Assembly (NCBI GenBank): GCA_947380375.1
Contig: CANCQX010000003.1
Coordinates: forward strand, 1 to 61,934
Source: Flavobacteriales bacterium
Lineage (GTDB): Bacteria; Bacteroidota; Bacteroidia; Flavobacteriales_D; Crocinitomicaceae
Direction: 5' to 3'
DNA length: 61,934 nucleotides
Each line of letters starts with the position of its first letter. Position 1 is the first letter of the stretch. Under the pieces are notes generated by a model that did not search any database, had not been told where the DNA came from, and saw nothing but the letters and a program-made list of their open reading frames with translations. Positions 23,533-31,870 of this stretch are shown piece by piece. A program made the translations under genes and the position numbers.

Positions 23533-26190
23533 ATGAAATATAAATCTTTATTAGGCTTTAGTTTGTTGTTATTTATAAATTTTGCAATTCATTTTAATTC
23601 TTATAGTCAAATTTGTGGGACATGTACCACGCCAAATTGCTTAATCACTGATAACACCACTGCTGTAAATGGCTCAAATTCAAGTATAACTAGTTACAAT
23701 GATTGTTATACATATGTAACACCAATCACATCTGGCACAGTATCAAATTGTTATACAATTTCAACAAATGCAAATGGTATTTTAGGGTTTCGATTAAATG
23801 AACAAATTAATCAAAATCAAAACCAATTAAACCCTTGTGATTTTGCAGCAATGTCAGCTATTGATGCAAGTAGAACTTACACTTTAAAACTAGCTTCTGA
23901 CGGATGTGGAGGTTCTTCAATATTACCTAATGTTACAAATAAAAATAATTCAGCTATTGGATTTAATCCTGAATGGTATTCATTATTACCTAATACTGCA
24001 TATGTATTGTGTGTAACTATAACCATCCCTGCTGATTACTGTCAATTAGAAGAAATATGTATGGTAGGGTATCATACAATTCCTAATACACCAACTTGTG
24101 GAACAGTAGGCTTTAATTGGCAAACAGGATCGGCGCCGAGCAATTTAGATTGTACAAATAATACAGATTATAGTTTAAAAGCAAACACTAATACAATTGC
24201 AAATGGTTATATTGCACCTGGATTTACAATTAATGATGCTAGTGGAAATATTGTTTATTCTAAAATTGAAATTGAAGAAGGTATAGGAACGGGTTTTGTC
24301 AATGCAGGGGTTCAAAAAGTTGTTTCATTTTGTGCGCCATTTCTTCAATATTCAGTTATATTAACAGGTAGTGGAAGTGGAAATGTTACTTTTACAGACA
24401 ATGCAACAGGAAAAACAATTTATACAGGAGTATTTAGTTCAGGTACAACAATTATTTTACCTATAAATACTATATTGGGTTCAGCTACTTTTTCAGGACC
24501 TGGAGTTTCAAATAATAAAAAATTAAGTACTACATTAATTGGAAGTGGTTATGGCGTTTTTAATCCGTTTGGATTATCTGCAGGGCCTCATACAATAAGA
24601 TATGATTGGAATAACGGCATTGGCTGTTCTGGATTTAAAGAAATTGTTGTTAATGTTACTTGCGCCGCACCAACTTGTGGAACAGTAGGTATAGATTGGG
24701 TAACTCCCTCTCCAAATTCAGTAAACTTGGTTTGCACAAATAACACGGAATACGCTTTAAAAGCAAACACTAATACAATTGCAAATGGATATATTGCACC
24801 AGGATTTACAATTAATGATGCTAGTGGAAATATTGTTTATTCTAAAATTGAAATTGAAGAAGGTATAGGTACTGGTTTTATCAATGCAGGAGTTCAAAAA
24901 GTTGTAACATATTGTTCACCATCTCTTCAATATTCAGTTATATTAACAGGTAGTGGAAGCGGAAATGTTACTTTTACAGACCATGCAACAGGAAAACCAA
25001 TTTATACAGGGGTATTTAGTTCAGGTTCAACAATTATTTTACCTATAAATACTATATTGGGTTCAGCTACTTTTTCCGGCCCAGGAGTTTCAAATAATAA
25101 AAAATCATATCCACTATTAATAGGTAGTGGATATGGTGTTTTCAACCCATCATCAGCAGGCCCTGGAACTCATACCATAACTTACACTTGGAACAATGGA
25201 CAGGGTTGTAGTGGAACTGACACTAAAACGGTAATTGTAACTGGAACTCCTATTAATCCAACATTTACTATAGCATCAAGTCAATGTGAAAACTCAGTCG
25301 CAACAATTCTACAACCAACTTCAAATAATTCGATATCAGGAACTTGGAATCCTTTAACAGTAAGTACTGCAACTTTAGGAAAAACAACATATACATTTAC
25401 TCCTACTGTTGGACAATGTGCGACTACAGAAACTGTGGATATAACAATAAATCCAAATGTAATACCAACATTTACTTTAACTAATAAATTTTGTATTAAT
25501 ACTTTAGCACAAACACTTCCTACAACTTCTGACAATTCTATTTCAGGAACGTGGTCGCCATCATCAATTATCACAACAACTGTTGGTCCTACTTCTTATC
25601 AGTTTACCCCAGATTTAAATCAATGTGCTTCAGAAATTTCACAAACTATAACAGTTTTTGAAAATCCAATTGCTAATGCAGTACCAAGTAAATTATCAGG
25701 AAAAGCAGTCTTAGATGTTAACTTTACTAATTTAAGTACAAATGCACCAAATTTAAATTGGGATTTTGGAAATGGTACAAGTAGTAATTCATTAGGAAAT
25801 ACATCTAGTAGTTATACCAATGTTGGGAATTATAATATTACCTTGTTAGCATCAAATGGAGTTTGTCCGGATAATATTTGGAAAACAATAATCACGGTTT
25901 TACCTATTGACCCCTTAACTTTCAATATTCCAAATATTTTTACACCTAATAATGACGGTGTGAATGATCAGTATTTTATTGAATTAGAAAATGCGGCATC
26001 ATTTGAGGCAATAATTTTTAATCGTTGGGGAAATGAAATGATTTCTCAAAATAAAATAAATGAAAAATGGGATGGAAAATCTGCTTCAGGTAAAATGTCT
26101 GATGATGGAGTTTATTTCATTAAATATAAAATTATTGGACTAGATAAAAGTGTTAAAGAAGGAGTTGCTAGTTTTCAGCTTCAAAATTAA
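23533..26190 (+). CDS. Large secreted T9SS protein with duplicated module, PKD domain and gliding-type C-terminal (CHU_C) domain
   Basis: The 885-residue protein begins with a signal peptide ending near NSYSQ. It has a Cys-rich N-terminal region (about 25-185) and then two tandem 193-residue modules (about 187-379 and 380-570) that are nearly identical. Two Ig-like repeats (about 575-720, each with SNNSISGTW or SDNSISGTW) and a PKD domain (about 722-795, WDFGNGTSS) follow. It ends in a CHU_C domain with NIFTPNNDGVNDQYF and FNRWGNEM, the type B T9SS sorting signal. It is probably a cell-surface adhesin. No catalytic motif is seen. It is a single-gene unit closed by a strong terminator. Confidence 0.9.
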   Translation: MKYKSLLGFSLLLFINFAIHFNSYSQICGTCTTPNCLITDNTTAVNGSNSSITSYNDCYTYVTPITSGTVSNCYTISTNANGILGFRLNEQINQNQNQLNPCDFAAMSAIDASRTYTLKLASDGCGGSSILPNVTNKNNSAIGFNPEWYSLLPNTAYVLCVTITIPADYCQLEEICMVGYHTIPNTPTCGTVGFNWQTGSAPSNLDCTNNTDYSLKANTNTIANGYIAPGFTINDASGNIVYSKIEIEEGIGTGFVNAGVQKVVSFCAPFLQYSVILTGSGSGNVTFTDNATGKTIYTGVFSSGTTIILPINTILGSATFSGPGVSNNKKLSTTLIGSGYGVFNPFGLSAGPHTIRYDWNNGIGCSGFKEIVVNVTCAAPTCGTVGIDWVTPSPNSVNLVCTNNTEYALKANTNTIANGYIAPGFTINDASGNIVYSKIEIEEGIGTGFINAGVQKVVTYCSPSLQYSVILTGSGSGNVTFTDHATGKPIYTGVFSSGSTIILPINTILGSATFSGPGVSNNKKSYPLLIGSGYGVFNPSSAGPGTHTITYTWNNGQGCSGTDTKTVIVTGTPINPTFTIASSQCENSVATILQPTSNNSISGTWNPLTVSTATLGKTTYTFTPTVGQCATTETVDITINPNVIPTFTLTNKFCINTLAQTLPTTSDNSISGTWSPSSIITTTVGPTSYQFTPDLNQCASEISQTITVFENPIANAVPSKLSGKAVLDVNFTNLSTNAPNLNWDFGNGTSSNSLGNTSSSYTNVGNYNITLLASNGVCPDNIWKTIITVLPIDPLTFNIPNIFTPNNDGVNDQYFIELENAASFEAIIFNRWGNEMISQNKINEKWDGKSASGKMSDDGVYFIKYKIIGLDKSVKEGVASFQLQN
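24091..25245 (+). repeat. Intragenic tandem duplication (two 193-codon modules)
   Basis: Both modules begin with the bases CCAACTTGTGGAACAGTAGG, at 24091 and 24670, a period of 579 bases. The cores, roughly 24170-24530 and 24750-25110, are almost identical even at synonymous sites. The ends differ more. This indicates a recent duplication or gene conversion that is a likely site for copy-number change. Confidence 0.85.
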
Positions 26191-26205
26191 AATTATAACA
26201 AAATA

Positions 26206-26247
26206 AAAAAGACCTCTTAAAATTAATATATTTTAAGAGGTCTTTTT
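26206..26247. terminator. Bidirectional intrinsic terminator
   Basis: An 18-bp perfect stem (AAAAAGACCTCTTAAAAT with its complement) encloses a 6-base loop, with T/A tracts on both sides. It serves the convergent genes ending at 26190 (plus) and 26251 (minus). Confidence 0.93.
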
Positions 26248-26250
26248 GTT

Positions 26251-27132
26251 TCAATTTTTCAATTTTTCAATTTTTCGAAATAAATCAATTTGTTTTTCCG
26301 ATAAATCAGTTGGGATTTTAATCTGATAAGTTACTATTAAATCTCCAAATTCTACTGCTTTTTTATATACAGGCATACCTTTTCCTTTTAATTTAACCTT
26401 AGCTCCATTTTGTGTACCCGGAGGAATCGTTAATTTAACTTTTGAAGTTAACGTGTCGACCGTTATTTCTCCACCTAAAATAGCTTTATATAAATCTAGA
26501 ACATAGTCAAAATACAAATTACTACCTTCTCGTTTAAATTTTGTTTTATTTTCTATAACAAATGAAATATACAAATCCCCTTTTGGACCGCCATTAACTC
26601 CGTCACCACCGTGACCTGAAATTTTAATCGTTTGCCCATTTTCAACACCTGCAGGAATTGTAATTCTGATATTCTTACCATTAACAGTTAATGTTTGCTT
26701 ATGCGGTTCTAAAACATCCAAAAGATTTAAACGAATCTCAGATGCATAATCTTGGCCCTTATAAACTGAAGCTCTTTCTCGACCTCCTCCCATATTACCA
26801 AACATAGATTCAAAAAAACTTGAATAATCCTGATCATCAAAACCACTTTTACTACTTTGAGCCGTTCTCTGTTTTCTTGTTTGACCTTGTTTTTCGAATT
26901 CATCGGCATGTTTCCAATCCTTTCCGTATTTATCGTACTTCCTCCTTTTTTCAGTATCGCTTAGAACCTCATTTGCCTCGTTAATATTTTGAAATTTTGC
27001 TTTTGCAGATTCATCTTTGGGATTCAAATCTGGATGATACTTCCTAGCCAATTTACGAAAAGCTTTCTTTATTTCAGTATCATTTGCAGTTTTGTCAACA
27101 CCAAGAACTTTGTAATAATCAATAAATGCCAT
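26251..27132 (-). CDS. DnaJ-class co-chaperone without zinc finger (CbpA-like)
   Basis: The 293-residue protein has a J domain at 1-70 with the HPD motif at 33-35 (KYHPDLNP). A Gly/Ser/Gln-rich linker (about 85-125) and two DnaJ C-terminal substrate-binding domains (about 130-293) follow, with GDLYISFVI and GDLIVTYQI near their ends. The Cys-rich zinc domain of true DnaJ is absent, so it is a type II (CbpA/DnaJB-like) partner of DnaK. It is single-copy in the region, not next to dnaK or grpE. Confidence 0.93.
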   Translation of the reverse strand: MAFIDYYKVLGVDKTANDTEIKKAFRKLARKYHPDLNPKDESAKAKFQNINEANEVLSDTEKRRKYDKYGKDWKHADEFEKQGQTRKQRTAQSSKSGFDDQDYSSFFESMFGNMGGGRERASVYKGQDYASEIRLNLLDVLEPHKQTLTVNGKNIRITIPAGVENGQTIKISGHGGDGVNGGPKGDLYISFVIENKTKFKREGSNLYFDYVLDLYKAILGGEITVDTLTSKVKLTIPPGTQNGAKVKLKGKGMPVYKKAVEFGDLIVTYQIKIPTDLSEKQIDLFRKIEKLKN

Positions 27133-27165
27133 TTTAATATTGGATTAATAGTTACAAAGTCAAAA

Positions 27166-27249
27166 ATGCAAACTTATTTACGAGACAACTATGATGAATA
27201 TCAATCATTTAAATTATTAATTACATATTTTGAAGCATTAAAAAAATAA
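27166..27249 (+). CDS. Possible small ORF, 27 residues
   Basis: An ATG frame of 27 codons in the dnaJ-rlmN divergent gap starts MQTYLRDNYDEYQSF and ends FEALKK. It has a protein-like composition for its size. It ends 25 bases before the rlmN -7 element. No promoter, Shine-Dalgarno sequence or homologue is apparent to me, so chance is possible. Confidence 0.2.
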   Translation: MQTYLRDNYDEYQSFKLLITYFEALKK

Positions 27250-27274
27250 AATAAATGTATCAATAACATTTTCA

Positions 27275-27282
27275 TACCTTTG
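27275..27282 (+). promoter_or_regulatory. -7 promoter element (TACCTTTG) for rlmN
   Basis: A perfect TAnnTTTG match 19 bases upstream of the rlmN ATG, implying a leader of about 12 nucleotides. Confidence 0.6.
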
Positions 27283-27301
27283 TAATGTTTATATACTATC
27301 A

Positions 27302-28375
27302 ATGACAAAAGGAAAACAAAATATTCGCAATCTTTCACTTCAAGAATTAATTCTCGCAATAGAAAATTTAAGAGAAAAGAAATTTCGAGCAAAACAAGTA
27401 TATGAGTGGTTGTGGAAAAAAAATGCAACTTCTTTTGAAGATATGACCAGTTTAGCATTACCCTTAAGAGAAAAATTAACTACTATTTTCTTTATTGATA
27501 GAATTAAATTAGATGATCAACAAATAAGTTCAGATAAAACTATAAAATGTGCTTTCTCTGTTGGAGAAGGAAAAGTTATCGAAGGAGTGTTGATACCAAC
27601 AACATCAAGAACAACAGCGTGTATTTCTTCTCAAGTTGGTTGTAGTTTGTCCTGTACATTTTGTGCGACAGGAAAATTAAAATTGATGAGAAACCTAACG
27701 GCTGGTGAAATTGTGGATCAAGTTGTATATTTGAGAGATCAAGCCGAAAATCGTTACAGTACACCCTTGACAAACATCGTATATATGGGAATGGGTGAAC
27801 CATTGTTGAACTATAAAAATGTTGTTCGTTCTTGTGAAATTTTAACTTCAAAAGAAGGTTTAGGAATGTCACCTAGAAGAATAACAGTATCCACAGCAGG
27901 CATTGCAAAAATGATTAAACAATTGGGCGATGATGATGTGAAATTTAATTTAGCGCTTTCTTTACATGCGGCAAATGATAAGAAACGAAGCCAAATAATG
28001 GAGATCAATGACAGCAATGATTTAGAAACATTATCAGAAGCGTTAAAGTATTTTTATGATAAAACAGGAACACGAGTAACTTTTGAATACATCATTTTTA
28101 AAGATTTCAATGATAAATTAGAAGATGCTCAAGAATTAGCTGAATTTGCAAAATGTGTTCCTTGTAAAATAAATATCATCGAATATAATCCTATTGATGA
28201 AGGAGGATTTCAACAAGCTTCAATTGAACGCGTAAATGCCTTTGCGAAATTTTTAGAAGACAGGAATTTAATAGTTCATATTAGAAGAAGTAGAGGAAAA
28301 GATATTGATGCCGCTTGTGGACAATTAGCAAATAAAAACAAAGCTATAACTGATGAAAATAGAAAAATGAAATAA
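27302..28375 (+). CDS. rlmN: Dual-specificity 23S rRNA A2503 / tRNA A37 C2-methyltransferase
   Basis: The 357-residue radical-SAM enzyme has the cluster motif CSLSCTFC at Cys114, Cys118 and Cys121. It also has the GxGEP-like MGMGEPLLN, the SLHAAND segment and a C-terminal catalytic cysteine in DAACGQL. RlmN methylates A2503 in the peptidyl transferase centre and A37 in some tRNAs. The length is normal. It is transcribed from its own promoter at 27275-27282. Confidence 0.96.
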   Translation: MTKGKQNIRNLSLQELILAIENLREKKFRAKQVYEWLWKKNATSFEDMTSLALPLREKLTTIFFIDRIKLDDQQISSDKTIKCAFSVGEGKVIEGVLIPTTSRTTACISSQVGCSLSCTFCATGKLKLMRNLTAGEIVDQVVYLRDQAENRYSTPLTNIVYMGMGEPLLNYKNVVRSCEILTSKEGLGMSPRRITVSTAGIAKMIKQLGDDDVKFNLALSLHAANDKKRSQIMEINDSNDLETLSEALKYFYDKTGTRVTFEYIIFKDFNDKLEDAQELAEFAKCVPCKINIIEYNPIDEGGFQQASIERVNAFAKFLEDRNLIVHIRRSRGKDIDAACGQLANKNKAITDENRKMK

Positions 28376-28394
28376 GTTTTTAGTTATTGGGTCT

Positions 28395-28442
28395 TAGGTG
28401 TTAGGTCGCGCCCAATACCTAACCCCAAAAACCTAACACCTA
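28395..28442. repeat. Perfect 12-bp inverted repeat of TTAGG words
   Basis: TAGGTGTTAGGT (28395-28406) and its exact complement (28431-28442) flank a 24-base spacer that itself contains CCTAACCCC. The arms are made of the tandem word TTAGGTG. It lies between rlmN and the polyprenyl synthase. No U-tract follows, so a terminator role is doubtful. Confidence 0.75.
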
Positions 28443-28460
28443 TTTTAAACTAAAAAAACT

Positions 28461-28468
28461 TATATTTG
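28461..28468 (+). promoter_or_regulatory. -7 promoter element (TATATTTG) for the polyprenyl synthase
   Basis: A perfect TAnnTTTG match whose end is only 8 bases upstream of the first ATG at 28476. Transcription would start within a few bases of the start codon, giving a leaderless or nearly leaderless mRNA. Confidence 0.6.
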
Positions 28469-28475
28469 TACTTAT

Positions 28476-29447
28476 ATGATGACGGTAAAGGAAATTATGG
28501 CTCCAATCAACGTGGAAATGACTGAATTTGAAATTCGTTTTCGTCAAAGTATGAAGTCTAAAGTGCCTTTATTAGACAAAATAACCCACTATATCATTCG
28601 TCGAAAAGGAAAGCAAATGCGCCCTATGTTTTTGTTTTTAACAGCAAAAATGCTTGGGAACGTTAATGATAAAACATACGATGCTGCCTCATTGGTAGAA
28701 CTTTTACATACAGCTTCATTGGTGCATGATGATGTTGTAGATGACGCAAATGAAAGACGTGGTTTCTTTTCATTAAATGCTTTATGGAAAAATAAAATAG
28801 CTGTTTTAGTTGGTGATTTTATGTTGTCAAGAGTTTTATTACTTTCCATTGAAAATAATAACATTCGTCTTTTAGAAATAGTTGCACGAGCAGTTCGTGA
28901 AATGAGTGAAGGTGAACTTTTGCAGATTGAAAAAGCTAGAAGGTTAGACATAACTGAAGAAATTTATTTTGATATTATCCGTCAAAAAACAGCTTCTTTA
29001 ATCGCAACGGTTTGTGAATCTGCAGCAGCATCAGTTGATAGAGAAGACCAAGCAAAAAATATGCGTCAATTCGGAGAATTTGTTGGTCTAGCATTTCAAA
29101 TAAAAGACGATATTTTCGATTACGGCACTCCTGGAAATATTGGAAAACCAACAGGTTTAGATATTCGTGAGAGAAAAATCACTTTACCTTTGATCCATAC
29201 TTTAAATGTTTGCGATAAAGCAACAAAAAAAGAACTGATCAATATTATCAAAAATCATAACGAAGATTCTAAATACGTTAAAAGAGCTGTTGAACTTGTA
29301 ATCAAAAATGGGGGAATTGATTATGCTTATAAACGTATGATTGAATTAACTGACCAGGCTTTAATTTGCTTAAAAGACATTCCAGAATCAGCTTCTAAAC
29401 AAGCTATTATAGGTTTGGTTGAATATACTACACAACGAGAAAAATAA
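28476..29447 (+). CDS. Trans-polyprenyl diphosphate synthase
   Basis: The 323-residue protein has both aspartate-rich motifs of all-E prenyl synthases: FARM HDDVVDDANERRG near residues 85-97 and SARM QIKDDIFDYG near 208-217. The GKQMRP substrate-binding segment lies near 45-50. It probably makes the C35-C40 side chain for menaquinone. The chain length cannot be set from sequence alone. The start may be the second ATG (28479), because family members begin at the equivalent of TVKEIMAPI. A perfect -7 element so close to the ATG suggests a leaderless mRNA. It is followed 6 bases later by a lipoprotein gene. Confidence 0.9.
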   Translation: MMTVKEIMAPINVEMTEFEIRFRQSMKSKVPLLDKITHYIIRRKGKQMRPMFLFLTAKMLGNVNDKTYDAASLVELLHTASLVHDDVVDDANERRGFFSLNALWKNKIAVLVGDFMLSRVLLLSIENNNIRLLEIVARAVREMSEGELLQIEKARRLDITEEIYFDIIRQKTASLIATVCESAAASVDREDQAKNMRQFGEFVGLAFQIKDDIFDYGTPGNIGKPTGLDIRERKITLPLIHTLNVCDKATKKELINIIKNHNEDSKYVKRAVELVIKNGGIDYAYKRMIELTDQALICLKDIPESASKQAIIGLVEYTTQREK

Positions 29448-29453
29448 TTCTAA

Positions 29454-29876
29454 ATGAAAATTACTTTCCTACTTTTTTTGCTATTGGTAGCAGCATCTTG
29501 TTCGACAGAACCGATAAAAGAAAAAATTGAAAAAATTGAAATCGAGAACCTTATTGAATACAAGGATGGAATTTATACAGAATTTTATCCTGGTAAACAA
29601 AAAGTTAAAATTCGTGGTGCACAAGATGCTAAAAAAATACGTGATGGTAAATGGGTACTACTATCTCCTAATGGTAAAGAAATGTCAATTACATTTTTTG
29701 AAAAAGGATTAAGAGAAGGACATACAATAGTAAAACATCCAAACGGGAGAATTAATTATGTTGGGGAATACCTTCATAATGAGCAAATTGGTATTTGGAA
29801 ATTTTATGATGAAAAAGGAAAACTTATTAAGGAAGAAGATTATGGTAAAACACCTGTTCAGATAACAAATTACTAA
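29454..29876 (+). CDS. Lipoprotein with MORN-like (YwqK-type) repeats
   Basis: The 140-residue protein has a signal peptide with lipobox LVAASC (Cys near residue 16). It has MORN-type repeats of the form DGKWVLLSPNGKE, EGHTIVKHPNGRINYVGEY and IGIWKFYDEKGKLIKEE. Family members are often labelled YwqK antitoxins, but there is no toxin gene next to this one. A lipid-anchored protein of unknown role is the safer reading. It lies between the polyprenyl synthase and dnaG genes with short gaps. Confidence 0.8.
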   Translation: MKITFLLFLLLVAASCSTEPIKEKIEKIEIENLIEYKDGIYTEFYPGKQKVKIRGAQDAKKIRDGKWVLLSPNGKEMSITFFEKGLREGHTIVKHPNGRINYVGEYLHNEQIGIWKFYDEKGKLIKEEDYGKTPVQITNY

Positions 29877-29891
29877 AATTTGATCTAGATA

Positions 29892-31865
29892 ATGGCAAAA
29901 ATTCCACCACATATTATTGATGAAATAATGCAAACTTCTCGCATAGAAGAAGTTATTGGAGAATTTGTAAATTTAAAAAGAGCTGGTTCAAATTTAAAAG
30001 GTTTAAGTCCGTTCACCGATGAAAAATCTCCTTCATTTGTAGTCTCACCTGCTAAACAAATATTTAAATGTTTCTCAACTGGTAAAGGAGGCTCTGTTGT
30101 TACTTTCTTAATGGAGAAAGAACATTTTTCGTATCCTGAAGCACTAAAATGGCTTGCCGATAAATACTCCATTCAACTTCCTGATGAAGTTCCTGCAACA
30201 GCTGCAGAATTAGCCGCAATAACGGAGAGAGAAAGTCTTCATATAATCAATGAATTTGCGAAAGAATACTTTATGAATTCGATGCACGAATCTGAAGAAG
30301 GAAAAGCAATTGGACTTTCTTACTTCGAAGAACGTGGATTCCGAATGGATATTGTTAAAAAATTTCAATTAGGATACTGCCTCAATAAAAGCGATGATTT
30401 CACAAAAGCAGCTTTAGAAAAAGGTTATAAGTTAGAATATTTAGAAAAAGTTGGTTTAGTAAAATCAAAAGATGATAGACAATTTGATTTCTTTAGAGGT
30501 CGGGTAATGTTTCCAATACACAGTGTTTCTGGTAGAACATTGGGATTCGGAGGAAGAACATTAATCACTGATAAAAAAATTGCCAAATACTTCAATTCAC
30601 CTGAAAGCATTATTTACAATAAAAGTGAAATTCTATACGGACTTCATTTTGCTAAAGGAGATATTGTAAAATATGATAACTGTTTTTTATGTGAAGGTTA
30701 CACTGATGTAATCAGTATGTATCAAGCAGGAATTCAAAACGTTGTGTCATCTTCAGGAACATCACTGACTAAAGAACAAATAAAATTAATTCGCCGTTAC
30801 ACACAAACAATTACCATTTTATACGATGGTGATGCTCCTGGAATTAAAGCTTCCTTCAGAGGAATTGATCTGATTTTAGAAGAAGGATTAAATGTAAAAG
30901 TAGTTTTATTTCCGGAAGGTGAAGATCCCGATTCTTATTCTAAAAGTGTGAGCTCTTCTGAATTAGAAAATTACATTAAAGAGCACACTCAAGATTTCGT
31001 TTCTTTTAAAACCGATATCCTACTTAAAGATAGTCAGGGTGATCCGATTAAAAAAGCTGAATTAATTCGAGATATTATTCATTCAGTAGCTTTAATTCCA
31101 GATCAAATAACGCGTTCCGTTTACTCAAAAAATATTTCGGAGCGTTTTGAGATGAGTGAACAAATAGTCACAAATGAATTAAATAAATTACGAAAAGGAG
31201 TAATTTCAAAGCAAATTTCAGAACCTGAAATCCGTGAATTACCTCATGATATTGAACCCGTTGATCATACTTTTCAAGGTCGACAAGAAACAAACTATTC
31301 AGATGATCACAACGAGCATGATTTAATGCGGAAAATGATAAAGTATGGTCCCTTCGCAATTGAAACAGAGCATATAAATGATAAAGGCGAAAAACATACA
31401 ATTGAAACAAGTGTAATCGAATTAGTTTGTCATGAATTAGAAAAAGATGAATTAACATTCAATAGCCCTTTATATAGTAAATTACATCAAATAATGATGG
31501 ACGGGCTTTCTGAAAACACGCTGTATAAATCTAGTTTTTTTCTTCGCCACGAAGATCAAGAAATTGTAAAATTTGTTAGTGAAATAGAATCAGAAGAACA
31601 TGAAATTAGTCCAAAATGGCTAATTGAAAAAAAAATTGAAACTAGTACAGAATTAGATAAATTACAACAGGCAATAATGGGTTCTATATACTCATTTAAA
31701 GCAGGTAAAATTGACCAACGAATAAATGAAATTTATCAATTACTTAAAGAAGTTGATAAAAATATGGATGACCAAAAATTAATGGATTTACTATCAGAAC
31801 AAATAGCTTTAGAAAAAGTTAAAAAAATGATTTCTGAAAAATTAGGACGAATAATATTACGTTAA
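29892..31865 (+). CDS. dnaG: DNA primase with degenerate zinc-binding domain
   Basis: The 657-residue primase has an N-terminal CHC2-like domain, a TOPRIM core (FLCEGYTDVISM near 270, LYDGDAPG near 310) and a C-terminal helicase-interaction region. In the N-domain the usual CPFH...CFGC ligands read SPFT...CFST, so only one of four zinc ligands is left. DnaG makes RNA primers for replication. Loss of the ligands is, from memory, common in Flavobacteriia and does not mean a pseudogene, since the frame and catalytic core are intact. It is followed 5 bases later by an MscS gene. Confidence 0.95.
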   Translation: MAKIPPHIIDEIMQTSRIEEVIGEFVNLKRAGSNLKGLSPFTDEKSPSFVVSPAKQIFKCFSTGKGGSVVTFLMEKEHFSYPEALKWLADKYSIQLPDEVPATAAELAAITERESLHIINEFAKEYFMNSMHESEEGKAIGLSYFEERGFRMDIVKKFQLGYCLNKSDDFTKAALEKGYKLEYLEKVGLVKSKDDRQFDFFRGRVMFPIHSVSGRTLGFGGRTLITDKKIAKYFNSPESIIYNKSEILYGLHFAKGDIVKYDNCFLCEGYTDVISMYQAGIQNVVSSSGTSLTKEQIKLIRRYTQTITILYDGDAPGIKASFRGIDLILEEGLNVKVVLFPEGEDPDSYSKSVSSSELENYIKEHTQDFVSFKTDILLKDSQGDPIKKAELIRDIIHSVALIPDQITRSVYSKNISERFEMSEQIVTNELNKLRKGVISKQISEPEIRELPHDIEPVDHTFQGRQETNYSDDHNEHDLMRKMIKYGPFAIETEHINDKGEKHTIETSVIELVCHELEKDELTFNSPLYSKLHQIMMDGLSENTLYKSSFFLRHEDQEIVKFVSEIESEEHEISPKWLIEKKIETSTELDKLQQAIMGSIYSFKAGKIDQRINEIYQLLKEVDKNMDDQKLMDLLSEQIALEKVKKMISEKLGRIILR

Positions 31866-31870
31866 TAATT

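Noticed and set aside
29454-29876. Toxin-antitoxin system
   Set aside because: The YwqK-type label is a family name only; there is no toxin-like neighbour, and the protein is a lipoprotein with MORN-like repeats.
30425-30610. Minus-strand open frame inside dnaG
   Set aside because: It is a shadow of the primase frame with no start signal or homology; dnaG is certain.
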